34,436 bases of DNA, taken from the IMG/VR virus record IMGVR_UViG_3300009027_001117, positions 1 to 34,436 of that record; one strand, 5' to 3'. This document shows positions 1 through 7,691 of the stretch, in pieces. Each line of letters starts with the position of its first letter. Position 1 is the stretch's first letter. The notes under the pieces are model-generated. The model did not search any database and was not told the DNA's origin. It was given only the letters and a program-made list of their open reading frames with translations. A program made the translations under genes and the position numbers. Source of the stretch: a virus.

Positions 1-642
1 ATGATCCCATTTGGGGACTTTAAGGTTGTATTACTAGATGAAGCAGATTACTTATCACCAAACGCTCAAGCAGCTCTCCGTGGGGTTATGGAGGAGTATC
101 ATACTACTGCTCGTTTCATTCTTACTTGTAACTATCCAAATCGTGTTATACCCGCTTTGCACAGTAGGTGTCAAGGTTTCCACATTGCTAAGATTGACCA
201 AACTGAATTCACGGCTAGAGTTGCTGAAATTCTTATCAGCGAAGGTGTTACTCCTGATTTGGATACGCTTGATACATACGTAAAAGCAACATATCCAGAC
301 TTGCGTAAGTGTATCAACACTGTACAAATGAATTCAGTTGACGGTGTGTTGAACAAACCCAATGAAGGTGACACAGGCGAAAGCGACTGGAAACTTGATA
401 TGGTTGAGTTGTTTAAAGCAGGCAAAATTCAAGAAGCACGTAAGCTACTATGTGGTGCTATTCGTCCAGAAGAAATGGAAGAAGTGTATCGTTGGTTGTA
501 CGACAACATTACACTGTTTGGTGAAGAAGAAAAACAAGACCAAGCAGTACTAACAATCAAACAAGGGATGGTTGATCACACACTAGTGGTTGACCCTGAG
601 ATTAACTTAGCGGCAACGCTTATTAGATTAGCGAGGTTATAG
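1..642 (+). CDS. 44: Sliding-clamp loader large subunit (gp44-like), C-terminal part
   Basis: AAA+ ATPase subunit that opens the gp45 clamp and loads it on primer-template DNA. The visible 213 residues hold the Walker B segment VVLLDEAD (about residues 9-16) and the SRC arginine-finger motif (55-57) in LHSRCQ, followed by the helical collar domain. The Walker A loop is missing because the gene begins before the window, so the first ATG in the window is an internal Met and not the start; roughly the first third is absent. The stop codon overlaps the GTG of the ferredoxin gene by one base. The small loader subunit gp62, which follows gp44 in T4, is not found in this window. Identification as clamp loader is firm; gp44 rather than a bacterial DnaX/RFC-type subunit is supported by gp43 and gp45 in the same window. 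Confidence 0.9.
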   Translation: MIPFGDFKVVLLDEADYLSPNAQAALRGVMEEYHTTARFILTCNYPNRVIPALHSRCQGFHIAKIDQTEFTARVAEILISEGVTPDLDTLDTYVKATYPDLRKCINTVQMNSVDGVLNKPNEGDTGESDWKLDMVELFKAGKIQEARKLLCGAIRPEEMEEVYRWLYDNITLFGEEEKQDQAVLTIKQGMVDHTLVVDPEINLAATLIRLARL

Positions 643-989
643 TGACATATCTAGTAACAGAAAATTGTATAAAATGTAAACATACAGACTGTGTTGAAGT
701 CTGTCCTGTAGACTGTTTTTACGAAGGTGAAAATTTTTTAGTAATTAATCCAAACGAATGCATAGATTGCGGAGTATGTGTTCCAGAATGTCCGATTGAT
801 GCAATTGTAGCTGACCACGAGTTAGAAGAACCTGAGCGAATAAAATGGATCGAAATAAATGAAAAATATTCAGACATTTGGCCTGTAATTACAGAATCAA
901 AAGGTTCACTACCAGATGCAGTTGATTGGGAAGATGTAGAAGGAAAACTAGAAATGTTGTCACCGGAACCCGGAGAAGGAGACTTATAA
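642..989 (+). CDS. fdxA: 7Fe ferredoxin ([3Fe-4S][4Fe-4S], FdxA type)
   Basis: Small soluble electron carrier, 115 residues. The N-terminal half carries nine cysteines in the order of Azotobacter ferredoxin I: C9, C17 and C50 match the [3Fe-4S] ligands, C21, C40, C43 and C46 the [4Fe-4S] ligands, and C12 and C25 the two free cysteines. The blocks [13 protein letters not shown] and [16 protein letters not shown] are nearly the proteobacterial consensus, and the C-terminal extension (W-P-x-I-T, then D-W-E-D-V-E-G-K-L) also matches FdxA. The start is GTG, overlapping the gp44 stop by one base. Nothing here identifies its redox partner. A 7Fe ferredoxin next to DNA replication and dTMP genes is unusual in a phage and suggests capture from a proteobacterial host (inference). 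Confidence 0.93.
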   Translation: MTYLVTENCIKCKHTDCVEVCPVDCFYEGENFLVINPNECIDCGVCVPECPIDAIVADHELEEPERIKWIEINEKYSDIWPVITESKGSLPDAVDWEDVEGKLEMLSPEPGEGDL

Positions 990-1478
990 TTGATTAGAGC
1001 AATCTTAGCTTGTGATGACACAGGCGGCGTAAGCAAAGATGGTACACTACCGTGGCCTAACAATTCAACAGACTTAAAATGGTTTAAGGAAAATACAGCA
1101 GGACATATTGTTGTAATGGGGTCTACTACTTGGGACGATCCCCATATGCCTCGTCCCTTACCAAATAGACAAAATGTACTTGTAACTACTCGTTCCAATG
1201 AATATACAGGCGCCCATGATTATATTAACGGTGATCTTAAAGATCAAATAGGATTATACGCAGATAACAATCCAGGTTTAATTACTTGGATTATTGGTGG
1301 CCCGAACATTATCGAACAAACACTAGGCATTATTGATGAATTTTATCTAAGCCGTATTCCAGGTGAATACGATTGTGATACTTTCTTACCTTTAGGAAAA
1401 ATTGCTACATTGTTTGAACTAGACTGGGAAGAAAAACACCCAGAAGTAACATTTCAAATTTGGAAAAAACGTAAATGA
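990..1478 (+). CDS. folA: Dihydrofolate reductase
   Basis: NADPH-dependent reduction of dihydrofolate to tetrahydrofolate, regenerating the cofactor used up by thymidylate synthase next door. The 162-residue length is normal. Visible family features are the N-terminal strand IRAILACDDTGGVSKDGTLPWP (read in two parts: substrate loop and the PW turn), the acidic D in STDLKWFK, VVMGSTTW (phosphate-binding region, cf. VMGRxTW), the Arg-rich turn PRPLPNRQNVLVTTR and the WIIGGPNI glycine turn. The start is TTG at 990, placed just after the ferredoxin stop, with a strong GGAGAAGGAGA Shine-Dalgarno about 7 bases upstream. The last codons overlap the thyA ATG by four bases, so translation is probably coupled. 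Confidence 0.92.
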   Translation: MIRAILACDDTGGVSKDGTLPWPNNSTDLKWFKENTAGHIVVMGSTTWDDPHMPRPLPNRQNVLVTTRSNEYTGAHDYINGDLKDQIGLYADNNPGLITWIIGGPNIIEQTLGIIDEFYLSRIPGEYDCDTFLPLGKIATLFELDWEEKHPEVTFQIWKKRK

Positions 1479-2341
1479 AACAATATCTTGACGCATTAGA
1501 ACACATATTAGAAAACGGCAAGGATCGTAATGATAGAACAGGTGTAGGAACACGTGGTGTTTTTGGCTATCAAATGCGTTTTGATTTGCGCAAAGGATTT
1601 CCTGCTGTTACAACTAAAAAACTTGCTTGGCGTAGTGTAGTAAGTGAACTACTTTGGATGCTAGAAGGATCTAGTGATGAACGCAGACTAGCAGAAATAC
1701 ATTATGGTAAGCCTAGAGAAGAACTTGTAGGTAAAACTACTATTTGGACTGCTAACGCAGATGCACAAGGTAAAGATTTAGGATACATTAACGACGATAC
1801 TACTAAAGACCTAGGTCCTGTATATGGTCATCAATGGCGCAAGTGGGATGCACAACTTGGTTTTGTTGATCAGATTGCAGAAGTACTAGAAAATATGTAT
1901 TACAACCCAGAAAGTCGTAGACATATTGTAAGTGCTTGGAATGCAGATCGTGTAAATGTAATGGCTTTACCGCCTTGTCATACATTATTCCAATTTCATA
2001 TACAAGACGGAGAACTAAGTTGTCAATTGTATCAACGTAGTGCAGATATGTTTTTAGGTGTTCCTTTTAATATTGCTAGTTACAGTCTACTTACTCACAT
2101 GTTTGCACAACTATTAAATCTTAAGGTTGGTGATTTCGTATGGACAGGTGGTGATTGTCATATTTATCAAAATCATATGGAACAAGTTAAAGAGCAAATT
2201 ACTAGACAACCTAGAGAATTACCAGAATTATTAATGCCCCAGTTTGCTAATTTAGAAGAATTAGTAAACACAAAACCTACTGATTATGAATTAATTAGAT
2301 ATGATCCTATGGATAGTATCAAAGCACCGATGGCGGTATAA
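1475..2341 (+). CDS. thyA: Thymidylate synthase ThyA
   Basis: Methylates dUMP to dTMP with methylene-tetrahydrofolate. The 288-residue protein has the phosphate-binding Arg (R21, in DRTGVGT), the LLWMLEGSSD helix, the catalytic Cys (C168) in ALPPCHTLFQF, the second phosphate Arg block QRSADMFLGVPFNIASY and the GDCHIYQNH motif near the C-terminus. Start ATG overlaps the DHFR stop (ATGA). With DHFR before it and dCMP deaminase downstream this forms a dTMP supply set for a DNA-replicating AT-rich phage. It is classical ThyA, not the flavin-dependent ThyX often carried by marine cyanophages. Confidence 0.97.
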   Translation: MKQYLDALEHILENGKDRNDRTGVGTRGVFGYQMRFDLRKGFPAVTTKKLAWRSVVSELLWMLEGSSDERRLAEIHYGKPREELVGKTTIWTANADAQGKDLGYINDDTTKDLGPVYGHQWRKWDAQLGFVDQIAEVLENMYYNPESRRHIVSAWNADRVNVMALPPCHTLFQFHIQDGELSCQLYQRSADMFLGVPFNIASYSLLTHMFAQLLNLKVGDFVWTGGDCHIYQNHMEQVKEQITRQPRELPELLMPQFANLEELVNTKPTDYELIRYDPMDSIKAPMAV

Positions 2342-2342
2342 T

Positions 2343-2561
2343 ATGTTTAATAATGACGAAGATTATGAACTACAAAAAGAAGCAAAAGAAGTTGCTCGTA
2401 AAACAATGCAAATGGATGATTGGGAACGTTATGTAGAAGGTGCAGCATTTAAAATTTTGAAACTTGAAAGAGAGGTACAGCGTCTCAAGTATAATTTTTA
2501 TCTTGCAGCATTCTTACTTTTTGGTTTGCCTATTATATTAGCAGTACTAGGCATTAGATGA
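2343..2561 (+). CDS. Small single-span membrane protein, unknown
   Basis: A 72-residue protein starting at ATG 2343, one base after the thyA stop. In-frame codons reach back to 2301 but lie inside thyA, so the ATG is preferred. The N-terminal 50 residues are charged and helical with a heptad-like stretch (AFKILKLEREVQRLKYN), and the C-terminus is one hydrophobic span (YLAAFLLFGLPIILAVLGI, about residues 52-71). This is a tail-anchored layout. I do not recognise the family. The stop overlaps the next ATG by four bases. Confidence 0.7.
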   Translation: MFNNDEDYELQKEAKEVARKTMQMDDWERYVEGAAFKILKLEREVQRLKYNFYLAAFLLFGLPIILAVLGIR

Positions 2562-2800
2562 AACATATAAGTGCATACTTTGATCAAGTAGAAACTGCAC
2601 ATGAAAAGTTTGCGTGGTGGCCTGTACGCAGCAGTTTTAGTAAAAAGCTAATATGGTTTAAAAAATATGTGCTGCTTGAAATTACATATGACGATATGGG
2701 ACGTCCTCCAATTAAAGGACGTAGCTGGAACTTAATATATACTCAACACGAGTATCTTCTATATTTGTTAAAGAAAGGAAAAAATGGGGAGAATTACTGA
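2558..2800 (+). CDS. Hypothetical protein, 80 aa
   Basis: Unrecognised 80-residue protein rich in aromatic residues and lysine (FAWWPVRSSFSKKLIWFKKYVLLEITYDD). It has no signal peptide or membrane span. The ATG overlaps the preceding stop (ATGA) and its end overlaps the following gene by 17 bases. Reality as a gene is supported by this tight packing and the shared strand; function unknown. Confidence 0.65.
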   Translation: MKHISAYFDQVETAHEKFAWWPVRSSFSKKLIWFKKYVLLEITYDDMGRPPIKGRSWNLIYTQHEYLLYLLKKGKNGENY

Positions 2801-3041
2801 TCCTTATTCAGGAAAACAAAAGTTTTTTAAAGGGAAAGGTCGTAAAGGAAATAAAAAATTAGACGAGTATCAAAAAACTTTATTACAACAAGAACACAAT
2901 AACAAATTAGAAGAAGCTGGTAAGCTCAACCAAACAAGGCAAAAACCGTTAAAAGGTAAAGCACTAAAAGAATACCAAGTAAAAATGAAAGCACTAAAGA
3001 TGCAACGCTATTACGGAATACAACCAAAGAATAAACAGTAA
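2784..3041 (+). CDS. Small basic protein, 85 aa, unknown
   Basis: Lysine- and glutamine-rich protein with a long amphipathic helix (YQKTLLQQEHNNKLEEAGKL) and a KGKALKEYQVKMKALKMQRYYGI C-terminal half (listed here as two adjoining pieces of one helix). The net positive charge suggests nucleic-acid binding (inference only). A GGAAAAA run precedes the ATG. It overlaps the gene before by 17 bases and the next start by one base. Confidence 0.6.
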   Translation: MGRITDPYSGKQKFFKGKGRKGNKKLDEYQKTLLQQEHNNKLEEAGKLNQTRQKPLKGKALKEYQVKMKALKMQRYYGIQPKNKQ

Positions 3042-3793
3042 TGGAAGATCGTTATACACTTAATTATGATCCTAACAATCTCTTATTAGTCTTAGGTGAC
3101 AGCTGGTCATGGGGAGATAGTTTAAAAAATCGAATTCAAGACACCTATGCATCTATACTAGCAAAAAAACTAGATTTTAGTCTTATTAATAATAGTGTAT
3201 GTGGTTGTAGTAATTTCGATATGCTAGATCGATTGAGTCAAGAATTAAAAAATATTGATGCAAAAAAATATAATAAAATTATTATTATTCTTGGATTAAC
3301 TGAAACAGGCAGAGAGTGGCACAGATATCAAATTCTAACAAACGACATTGATAATAAGTTTAAAATGATTGAACAAAGCACAGTTGATCGTATAGATTTT
3401 TTATCAAAATTACTTCCAAATAATGTTCAACTTATTGTTAGTAGAAATTTTACAAATTTTTATCCAGAAACAACTTTACATAATAATAAATTTTTTACTC
3501 GTAAAATTTGGTGTGAAATAATATCACAAAAATGTAAAGTTGAATGGCCTATAACGTATGGTCCTATTAGTGGCTGTGTTTTTGAACCTATGCTTTCTCG
3601 TTATAAAAATGATGCTAGTTTTAAATCTTGGTTTTCTGAAAAAATAGACCTTGCACAAAAAACTTGGGATTGGTTAGACAACAGTCCTTATAATTATAAA
3701 AAGTTCACTAAACATCCAACCGAAGAAGGTCATGTTTTATGGGCAGAGTATTTGTTGCTTTTGATAAAGGAATTTAAGTTAAATGAAAAGTAA
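3041..3793 (+). CDS. SGNH/GDSL-like hydrolase family protein (copy 1 of 3)
   Basis: 250-residue protein with a GDSL-type block I in LLLVLGDSWSWGDS (candidate nucleophile S21), an inner strand followed by GLTETGREW (about where block III sits) and a C-terminal HPTEEGH that resembles the catalytic-His block V. SGNH enzymes are esterases, lipases or carbohydrate deacetylases; the substrate cannot be told here. Two divergent relatives lie at 15267 and 18841, sharing G-x-S-W-x-(W/Y)-G and a C-terminal G-H or H-P-T-x-x-G-H. The usual block V Asp (D-x-x-H) is not obvious. No signal peptide, so action in the cytoplasm or on the virion is more likely than secretion. Confidence 0.65.
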   Translation: MEDRYTLNYDPNNLLLVLGDSWSWGDSLKNRIQDTYASILAKKLDFSLINNSVCGCSNFDMLDRLSQELKNIDAKKYNKIIIILGLTETGREWHRYQILTNDIDNKFKMIEQSTVDRIDFLSKLLPNNVQLIVSRNFTNFYPETTLHNNKFFTRKIWCEIISQKCKVEWPITYGPISGCVFEPMLSRYKNDASFKSWFSEKIDLAQKTWDWLDNSPYNYKKFTKHPTEEGHVLWAEYLLLLIKEFKLNEK

Positions 3794-4220
3794 GTTTATA
3801 AATGCATATATGGACGTTGCTGAACGTTTTGCACAACTAAGTTCAGCAAAGCGTTTACAAGTAGGTGCGATTGTTGTAAAGGATGATCGCATTATCAGTA
3901 TTGGCTACAATGGTATGCCTAGTGGATGGGATAATTGCTGTGAAGAATGGGATGGTGAGGATGAATGGGGGAACACCATTACTAAAAGTAAAAAGGAAGT
4001 GCTTCATGCAGAATCAAATACGATTGCTAAACTTGCCCGATCTTCTGAAAGTGGTGAAGGGGCAACTATTTTTATTACACACGCACCTTGCATAGATTGT
4101 GCTAAACTAATCTATCAAAGCGGAATAGCCACTGTGTACTACAAAAATGAATATCGTAGTACACAGGGCATAGATTTTCTTAAAAAGTCAGGTGTTGTTA
4201 TTCATCACCATAAACTTTAA
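3783..4220 (+). CDS. cd: dCMP deaminase
   Basis: Zinc enzyme converting dCMP to dUMP, the substrate of the thymidylate synthase upstream. The 145-residue protein carries the cytidine-deaminase signature: H75-A-E77 (Zn ligand and proton shuttle) and P102-C103-x-x-C106 (Zn ligands), in LHAESN and APCIDCAKL. The N-terminus (AxRxxxAxxSxxKRxQVGAIVV layout) and GYNGMPSGWDNCCE match T4 Cd and its bacterial homologues; the extra C52/C53 region is the place where family members often bind a second zinc. Start ATG overlaps the SGNH gene by 11 bases. The 3' end overlaps the convergent phoH gene by 23 bases. Confidence 0.95.
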   Translation: MKSKFINAYMDVAERFAQLSSAKRLQVGAIVVKDDRIISIGYNGMPSGWDNCCEEWDGEDEWGNTITKSKKEVLHAESNTIAKLARSSESGEGATIFITHAPCIDCAKLIYQSGIATVYYKNEYRSTQGIDFLKKSGVVIHHHKL

Positions 4221-4917
4221 GAACTTCTTTTACGGCTTGATGTCTTTCTATATCTCCTTGGCCAAAGTTGACTATGTCAATGTACGATGAGTCTGAGTTT
4301 GTTAAACGATTAGTGAAATCGATAAGTCCGTTATCTTTTAACCTATCTGCTTGAGCTAAATCTCCTGTTACACACATCTGACTACCTTCACCTAAACGTG
4401 TTAGTAGCATTTTCATTTGATTTTGCGTAGCATTTTGCATTTCATCAGCTAAAATAAATGCATTTTTAAAGGTACGTCCACGCATATAAGCTAATGGAGC
4501 GATTTCAATTATACCTTCTTCTATCATACCTTCAATTTGTCTTGCGTCAAAATATTCACGCAGCACATCAAATATCGGTCTTGTCCATGGAGCCATTTTT
4601 TGTTCTAGCGTTCCTGGTAAAAACCCAAGATCTTCGTCAACTGACACAGCTGGTCTAGTTACAATAATCTTGTCAACTTTACCTTCCTTAAACAATTTAA
4701 CTGCGACCTGAACTGCAAGTAATGTTTTGCCTGTGCCTGCAGGACCAATTCCAAATACTATGTCTTTAGAATCGTCTAACAGTTTAACCACATATGATTC
4801 TTGTGATTTATTTCTAGGAAGTATTGTAACTGATTGTTTTTTTTGATGATTATTAAAATTTACTACGTTTGAATAGTTTTGACTTGCACGTGATTGTGCT
4901 TTTTTCTTTGCACCCAT
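4198..4917 (-). CDS. phoH: PhoH-like ATPase
   Basis: P-loop ATPase of the PhoH family, very common in marine phages; its cellular role (RNA metabolism, phosphate stress) is unsettled. The 239 residues show Walker A GPAGTGKT (58-65), TRPAV (86-91), the RGRTF segment, Walker B FILADEMQNAT (155-164) and the sensor TGDLAQAD (184-191). The N-terminal 40 residues are basic and low in hydrophobics. It is the only gene on the minus strand. The start is supported by a perfect AAGGAGGA Shine-Dalgarno at 4924-4931. It has its own TATAAATA promoter and a structured leader, so it is probably a monocistronic unit. The 3' end runs 23 bases into the convergent dCMP deaminase gene. Confidence 0.95.
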   Translation of the reverse strand: MGAKKKAQSRASQNYSNVVNFNNHQKKQSVTILPRNKSQESYVVKLLDDSKDIVFGIGPAGTGKTLLAVQVAVKLFKEGKVDKIIVTRPAVSVDEDLGFLPGTLEQKMAPWTRPIFDVLREYFDARQIEGMIEEGIIEIAPLAYMRGRTFKNAFILADEMQNATQNQMKMLLTRLGEGSQMCVTGDLAQADRLKDNGLIDFTNRLTNSDSSYIDIVNFGQGDIERHQAVKEVLKVYGDE

Positions 4918-4942
4918 TAAAGATCCTCCTTTTGGATGTGGA

Positions 4943-4981
4943 GTAGGGTAGTTTGTGTTCCGTAGAACTCAGTTGCCCTAC
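4943..4981 (-). promoter_or_regulatory. Structured 5' leader of phoH
   Basis: Read on the minus strand, the leader begins GTAGGG (4981-4976) and is closed by CCCTAC (4948-4943), a perfect 6-bp stem. Inside it sits GTTC-TACG-GAAC (4968-4957), a 4-bp stem capped by a C(UACG)G tetraloop, one of the most stable RNA loops known. The Shine-Dalgarno lies outside, 12 bases downstream. A 5'-terminal structure of this kind could protect the message from decay or bind a regulator; neither is shown. Confidence 0.5.
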
Positions 4982-4986
4982 AAAAG

Positions 4987-4994
4987 TATTTATA
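4987..4994 (-). promoter_or_regulatory. T4-type late promoter for phoH
   Basis: On the minus strand the octamer reads TATAAATA, the exact T4 late-promoter consensus, 70 bases upstream of the phoH ATG. With a normal spacing the transcript would begin near 4981, exactly at the first arm of the inverted repeat described for the leader. Use as a late promoter is inferred from T4. Confidence 0.6.
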
Positions 4995-5058
4995 CGACTA
5001 CACACTTTAAAAACACATACTTTATCTTTCTTTTAAAAAAATATAAGTATCCCTTTCA

Positions 5059-5066
5059 GATAAATA
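5059..5066 (+). promoter_or_regulatory. Candidate late promoter GATAAATA
   Basis: GATAAATA, one mismatch from the T4 late consensus TATAAATA, ends 25 bases before the ATG at 5092 and faces away from the phoH promoter. The same octamer precedes the gene at 8076, and AATAAATA precedes 15967 and 19747 at similar distances, which supports a phage-specific RATAAATA element. The 174-base gap between phoH and 5092 holds only these divergent promoters and the phoH leader. Confidence 0.5.
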
Positions 5067-5091
5067 ATACTAATAGACAATAGGTTAACCA

Positions 5092-5610
5092 ATGTACGAC
5101 TCACTAGACATAATTAAAAATATCGAATCTATATATGATTCTAATACAGCGTTTAACGTTCTTAAAGACTTTGAAAGAGTGTTAGATCATTTAGATTTAT
5201 ATGTATACGCTAATTGGCCAGAAGGTGAATTGGCAGAAGGACCTAAGATTGATAGACATTGGGTCACTTGTTCATTTATGTGGCCAGAAGATAAAATGCC
5301 AGATCCGATGGGCGGAAAACGTCTATTAGATTATGATTGCAAAGTAAAATACAAAAAAACTAGTATTATACTTCCTAGAAAAATTGAATCACCGGATGAT
5401 ATTCGTCCTGGTACTAAAAAAGGTAAACTAGATAGACATCCTATTTGGGTTGTTGAAATTCAGATGCCTAAAAAACTTATTATGGATATTTACACAGGGT
5501 ACATGCAAGATATTAATCTAAGTGCAGAAACACCTATGCCTCAAGCGCCTGAAATGCAGCCAGCAGAAGAAGCTTCTCAAGAAACAGCACCCGAAGGAGA
5601 AAGTGTATGA
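5092..5610 (+). CDS. Hypothetical protein, 172 aa (late, possibly structural)
   Basis: Unrecognised protein behind a candidate late promoter. Residues 1-140 look globular with alternating strands and helices (YVYANWPEGELAEGP, WVTCSFMWPEDKMPDP, KVKYKKTSIILPRKI). The last 30 residues are a low-complexity tail of Pro, Glu, Ala and Gln (MPQAPEMQPAEEASQETAPE). No signal or membrane segment. The stop overlaps the next ATG by four bases, so the two are probably translated together. The position ahead of the lysis block and the late promoter suggest a virion or assembly role (inference). Confidence 0.75.
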   Translation: MYDSLDIIKNIESIYDSNTAFNVLKDFERVLDHLDLYVYANWPEGELAEGPKIDRHWVTCSFMWPEDKMPDPMGGKRLLDYDCKVKYKKTSIILPRKIESPDDIRPGTKKGKLDRHPIWVVEIQMPKKLIMDIYTGYMQDINLSAETPMPQAPEMQPAEEASQETAPEGESV

Positions 5611-6326
5611 CTTTGAAAGCAGGAGATCTAAGAGACTTGTTAAACAAAGTAGTAGAAATTGATTCTCATAAAAGTAAAATGGGGAATGATTCAGATATTG
5701 TTGTAGTTACACTAAGCACACTTACTAAAGAATCAGCAGACGATTTAAGTAGTTTTATAGAAAGAGGATATTCTTTTGTACTTGACGCTGATGCCACACC
5801 GGGTGAAACAAGTGACGGAACATATAAAGTTTTTATAGAAATTGAACGAGACGGAGAAGCAGCAGCAAACATTATAGAAATGGTAGATGGCATTTCAAAA
5901 TTATCTAATATGGATGATCTTAGATTTAGATATTATAAAAACTTTAAAAGTAAAGAGTTAAATGCAACTAACTTAGAAGAAGTACTTCCTACAACAGCAG
6001 ACGACTATGATGTAGCAATACAAGAAGGAAGAATGCAAAACTATAAAAATTTCTTTAATAAAAGTTTTGTGGAAGATGTGTATATGGAAGATGATATGAT
6101 AGTAATTAACAAAGCATATGCTGATCCAGTTGCATTTAATTTTATAGATTTTGGACCAACACAAGAGACACTAGATTCTATAAACGAATCATTTAATGCT
6201 GACGACTTTGCAGAAATTATATTTCTTTCAAAATATGTCGGCGACTACAATATAACTAAATATGGACACAAGCTAACCTTTGAAAACCAAGGAAATACGC
6301 TTGTTGTAGAAAGAGTTGTAGTATAA
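5607..6326 (+). CDS. Hypothetical protein, 239 aa
   Basis: Unrecognised acidic protein, translationally coupled to the gene before it (ATGA overlap). It alternates strand-like and helical stretches (DIVVVTLSTL, SFVLDADATPG, YKVFIEIERDG, LRFRYYKNFK, KLTFENQGNTLVVERVVV) with no membrane span, Cys or known motif. The strand-rich ends and the partner gene suggest a structural or assembly factor, but that is context only. Confidence 0.75.
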   Translation: MTLKAGDLRDLLNKVVEIDSHKSKMGNDSDIVVVTLSTLTKESADDLSSFIERGYSFVLDADATPGETSDGTYKVFIEIERDGEAAANIIEMVDGISKLSNMDDLRFRYYKNFKSKELNATNLEEVLPTTADDYDVAIQEGRMQNYKNFFNKSFVEDVYMEDDMIVINKAYADPVAFNFIDFGPTQETLDSINESFNADDFAEIIFLSKYVGDYNITKYGHKLTFENQGNTLVVERVVV

Positions 6327-6336
6327 AGGACAAACA

Positions 6337-7185
6337 ATGGCAGTAGAAGATTTTAAATTTGAATTCACCGAAGAAATGGTGATTGAAATGCTTCGCGGAA
6401 ACGAAGAAGCAGAAGATTGGTATGACGCAATGTGCGAAATACTTCCACTATGGGAAATGGACACGCCGGAGCGTGTAGCAATGTTTATTGCACAATGTGG
6501 ACACGAATCAAATAACTTTAAAGTACTAAGTGAAAATTTGAACTACAGTGCTAAAGCACTTGATAGTTTATTTGGCAAGTATTTTAAGAGAGCAGGTAGA
6601 GATGCACAAGAATATCACAGACAGCCTCGCAAGATTGCAAACGTTATTTACGCAAACAGAATGGACAACGGTGACACAGAAAGCGGTGATGGTTGGACTT
6701 TCCGCGGAGGCGGCATACTTCAGCTTACTGGACGTTACAACTATACCAAGTTCGCAGAAGAAATGGAAATGTCACCGGAAGAAGCAGTAGAATATGTGCG
6801 CACTAAAAAAGGCGCACTTGACTCAGCTTGCTGGTTTTGGGATACAAACGGTCTAAACAAGTATGCAGATGCGTGTGATGTTAAAGGTGCAACAAAGCGT
6901 ATCAACGGTGGATACATTGGACTAGAAGATCGTGAGAAGCACTACAAACACGCTATGGAAGTACTAGGCGGAGACTGGGAGCCTGGCAAAATTGAATATG
7001 AAACAATTCGCCTAGGTTCTAAAGGACCAACTGTTAAAGCAGTACAAGAAGAATTAGAAATTGGTGCAGACGGCATCTTTGGTAGAGGTACAGAAGCACA
7101 CGTTAAGACTTGGCAAGAGGAAAATGGGCTAACACCAGATGGTATTATGGGTCCTCAAAGTCTTAAATTAATGTTTGGGGAATAA
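6337..7185 (+). CDS. Endolysin: GH19 lysozyme/chitinase domain plus peptidoglycan-binding domain
   Basis: Cell-wall hydrolase that releases progeny. Residues about 10-205 form a GH19 domain: FIAQCGHESNNF holds the likely catalytic Glu (E57), with a second acid at E66 (LSENLNY). YANRMDNGD, the GDGWTFRGGGILQLTGRYNY core, and the C-terminal W-F-W-D and RINGGYIGLEDR segments are all characteristic. Residues about 217-280 are a PG_binding_1 domain (LGSKGPTVKAVQEEL, GADGIFGRGTEAHVKTWQ, LTPDGIMGPQSL). No signal peptide is present, so export needs a holin. An AAAGGA element lies upstream of the ATG. It is followed two bases later by the spanin genes. Confidence 0.93.
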   Translation: MAVEDFKFEFTEEMVIEMLRGNEEAEDWYDAMCEILPLWEMDTPERVAMFIAQCGHESNNFKVLSENLNYSAKALDSLFGKYFKRAGRDAQEYHRQPRKIANVIYANRMDNGDTESGDGWTFRGGGILQLTGRYNYTKFAEEMEMSPEEAVEYVRTKKGALDSACWFWDTNGLNKYADACDVKGATKRINGGYIGLEDREKHYKHAMEVLGGDWEPGKIEYETIRLGSKGPTVKAVQEELEIGADGIFGRGTEAHVKTWQEENGLTPDGIMGPQSLKLMFGE

Positions 7186-7187
7186 AA

Positions 7188-7691
7188 ATGAAACTGTCAG
7201 GGATACTTTTAATTGTTATTATGACGATGGGCGGCATAGGATACTGGTACTATACTGATACACAGCGGACTATTGCTGTTCTAACTGAAAACAATGCAAA
7301 ACTTGAACTGGCAGTTGCAACCAACGAAGAAACAATCAAAACAATGGCGGCGGATTTTGCTGCCGCCAATAATGAATTAAAAAGAGTTAACGAAGAGTTT
7401 AATGCTATTCGTCAACAAAACAACAGACTAGCAAGCAAACTTGCTGATTTTGATCTGGCATTACTAGCAGCAAACAAGCCAGCTTCAATCGAACGTGCTG
7501 TAAATAGAGGTACTGCAAACGCAGCTAGATGTTTTGAATTACTAGCAGGTGCTGCACTAACAGAGGAAGAGAAAAATGCAAAGAATGGCGAGTCTTTTAA
7601 CAAAGAGTGCCCTTGGCTTTATGATAATTATAAGTCTAGCGGCATGCTCAACGACACCACGAGCAATAACAGTAACCAGCAAACCAATTGA
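7188..7691 (+). CDS. Rz: Inner-membrane spanin (Rz-like)
   Basis: 167-residue protein with an N-terminal membrane anchor (residues about 4-22, SGILLIVIMTMGGIGYWYY) followed by a long periplasmic helix with coiled-coil heptads (NNAKLELAVATNEETIK through QQNNRLASKLADFDLALL). C115 and C141 could form disulfides. Its position directly after the endolysin, and the lipoprotein gene that starts inside it in another frame, are the classic Rz/Rz1 arrangement: the two proteins span the periplasm and disrupt the outer membrane. This implies a Gram-negative host. Family assignment rests on architecture, since spanins hardly conserve sequence. Confidence 0.8.
   Translation: MKLSGILLIVIMTMGGIGYWYYTDTQRTIAVLTENNAKLELAVATNEETIKTMAADFAAANNELKRVNEEFNAIRQQNNRLASKLADFDLALLAANKPASIERAVNRGTANAARCFELLAGAALTEEEKNAKNGESFNKECPWLYDNYKSSGMLNDTTSNNSNQQTN

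Noticed and set aside
719-1198. 159-codon open frame on the minus strand across the ferredoxin and DHFR genes
   Set aside because: It is the antisense shadow of two clear genes, with Ser/Pro-rich composition and no ribosome site.
4918-5091. tRNA or origin in the phoH upstream gap
   Set aside because: No cloverleaf or iterated repeats are visible; the divergent promoters and the phoH leader account for the gap.
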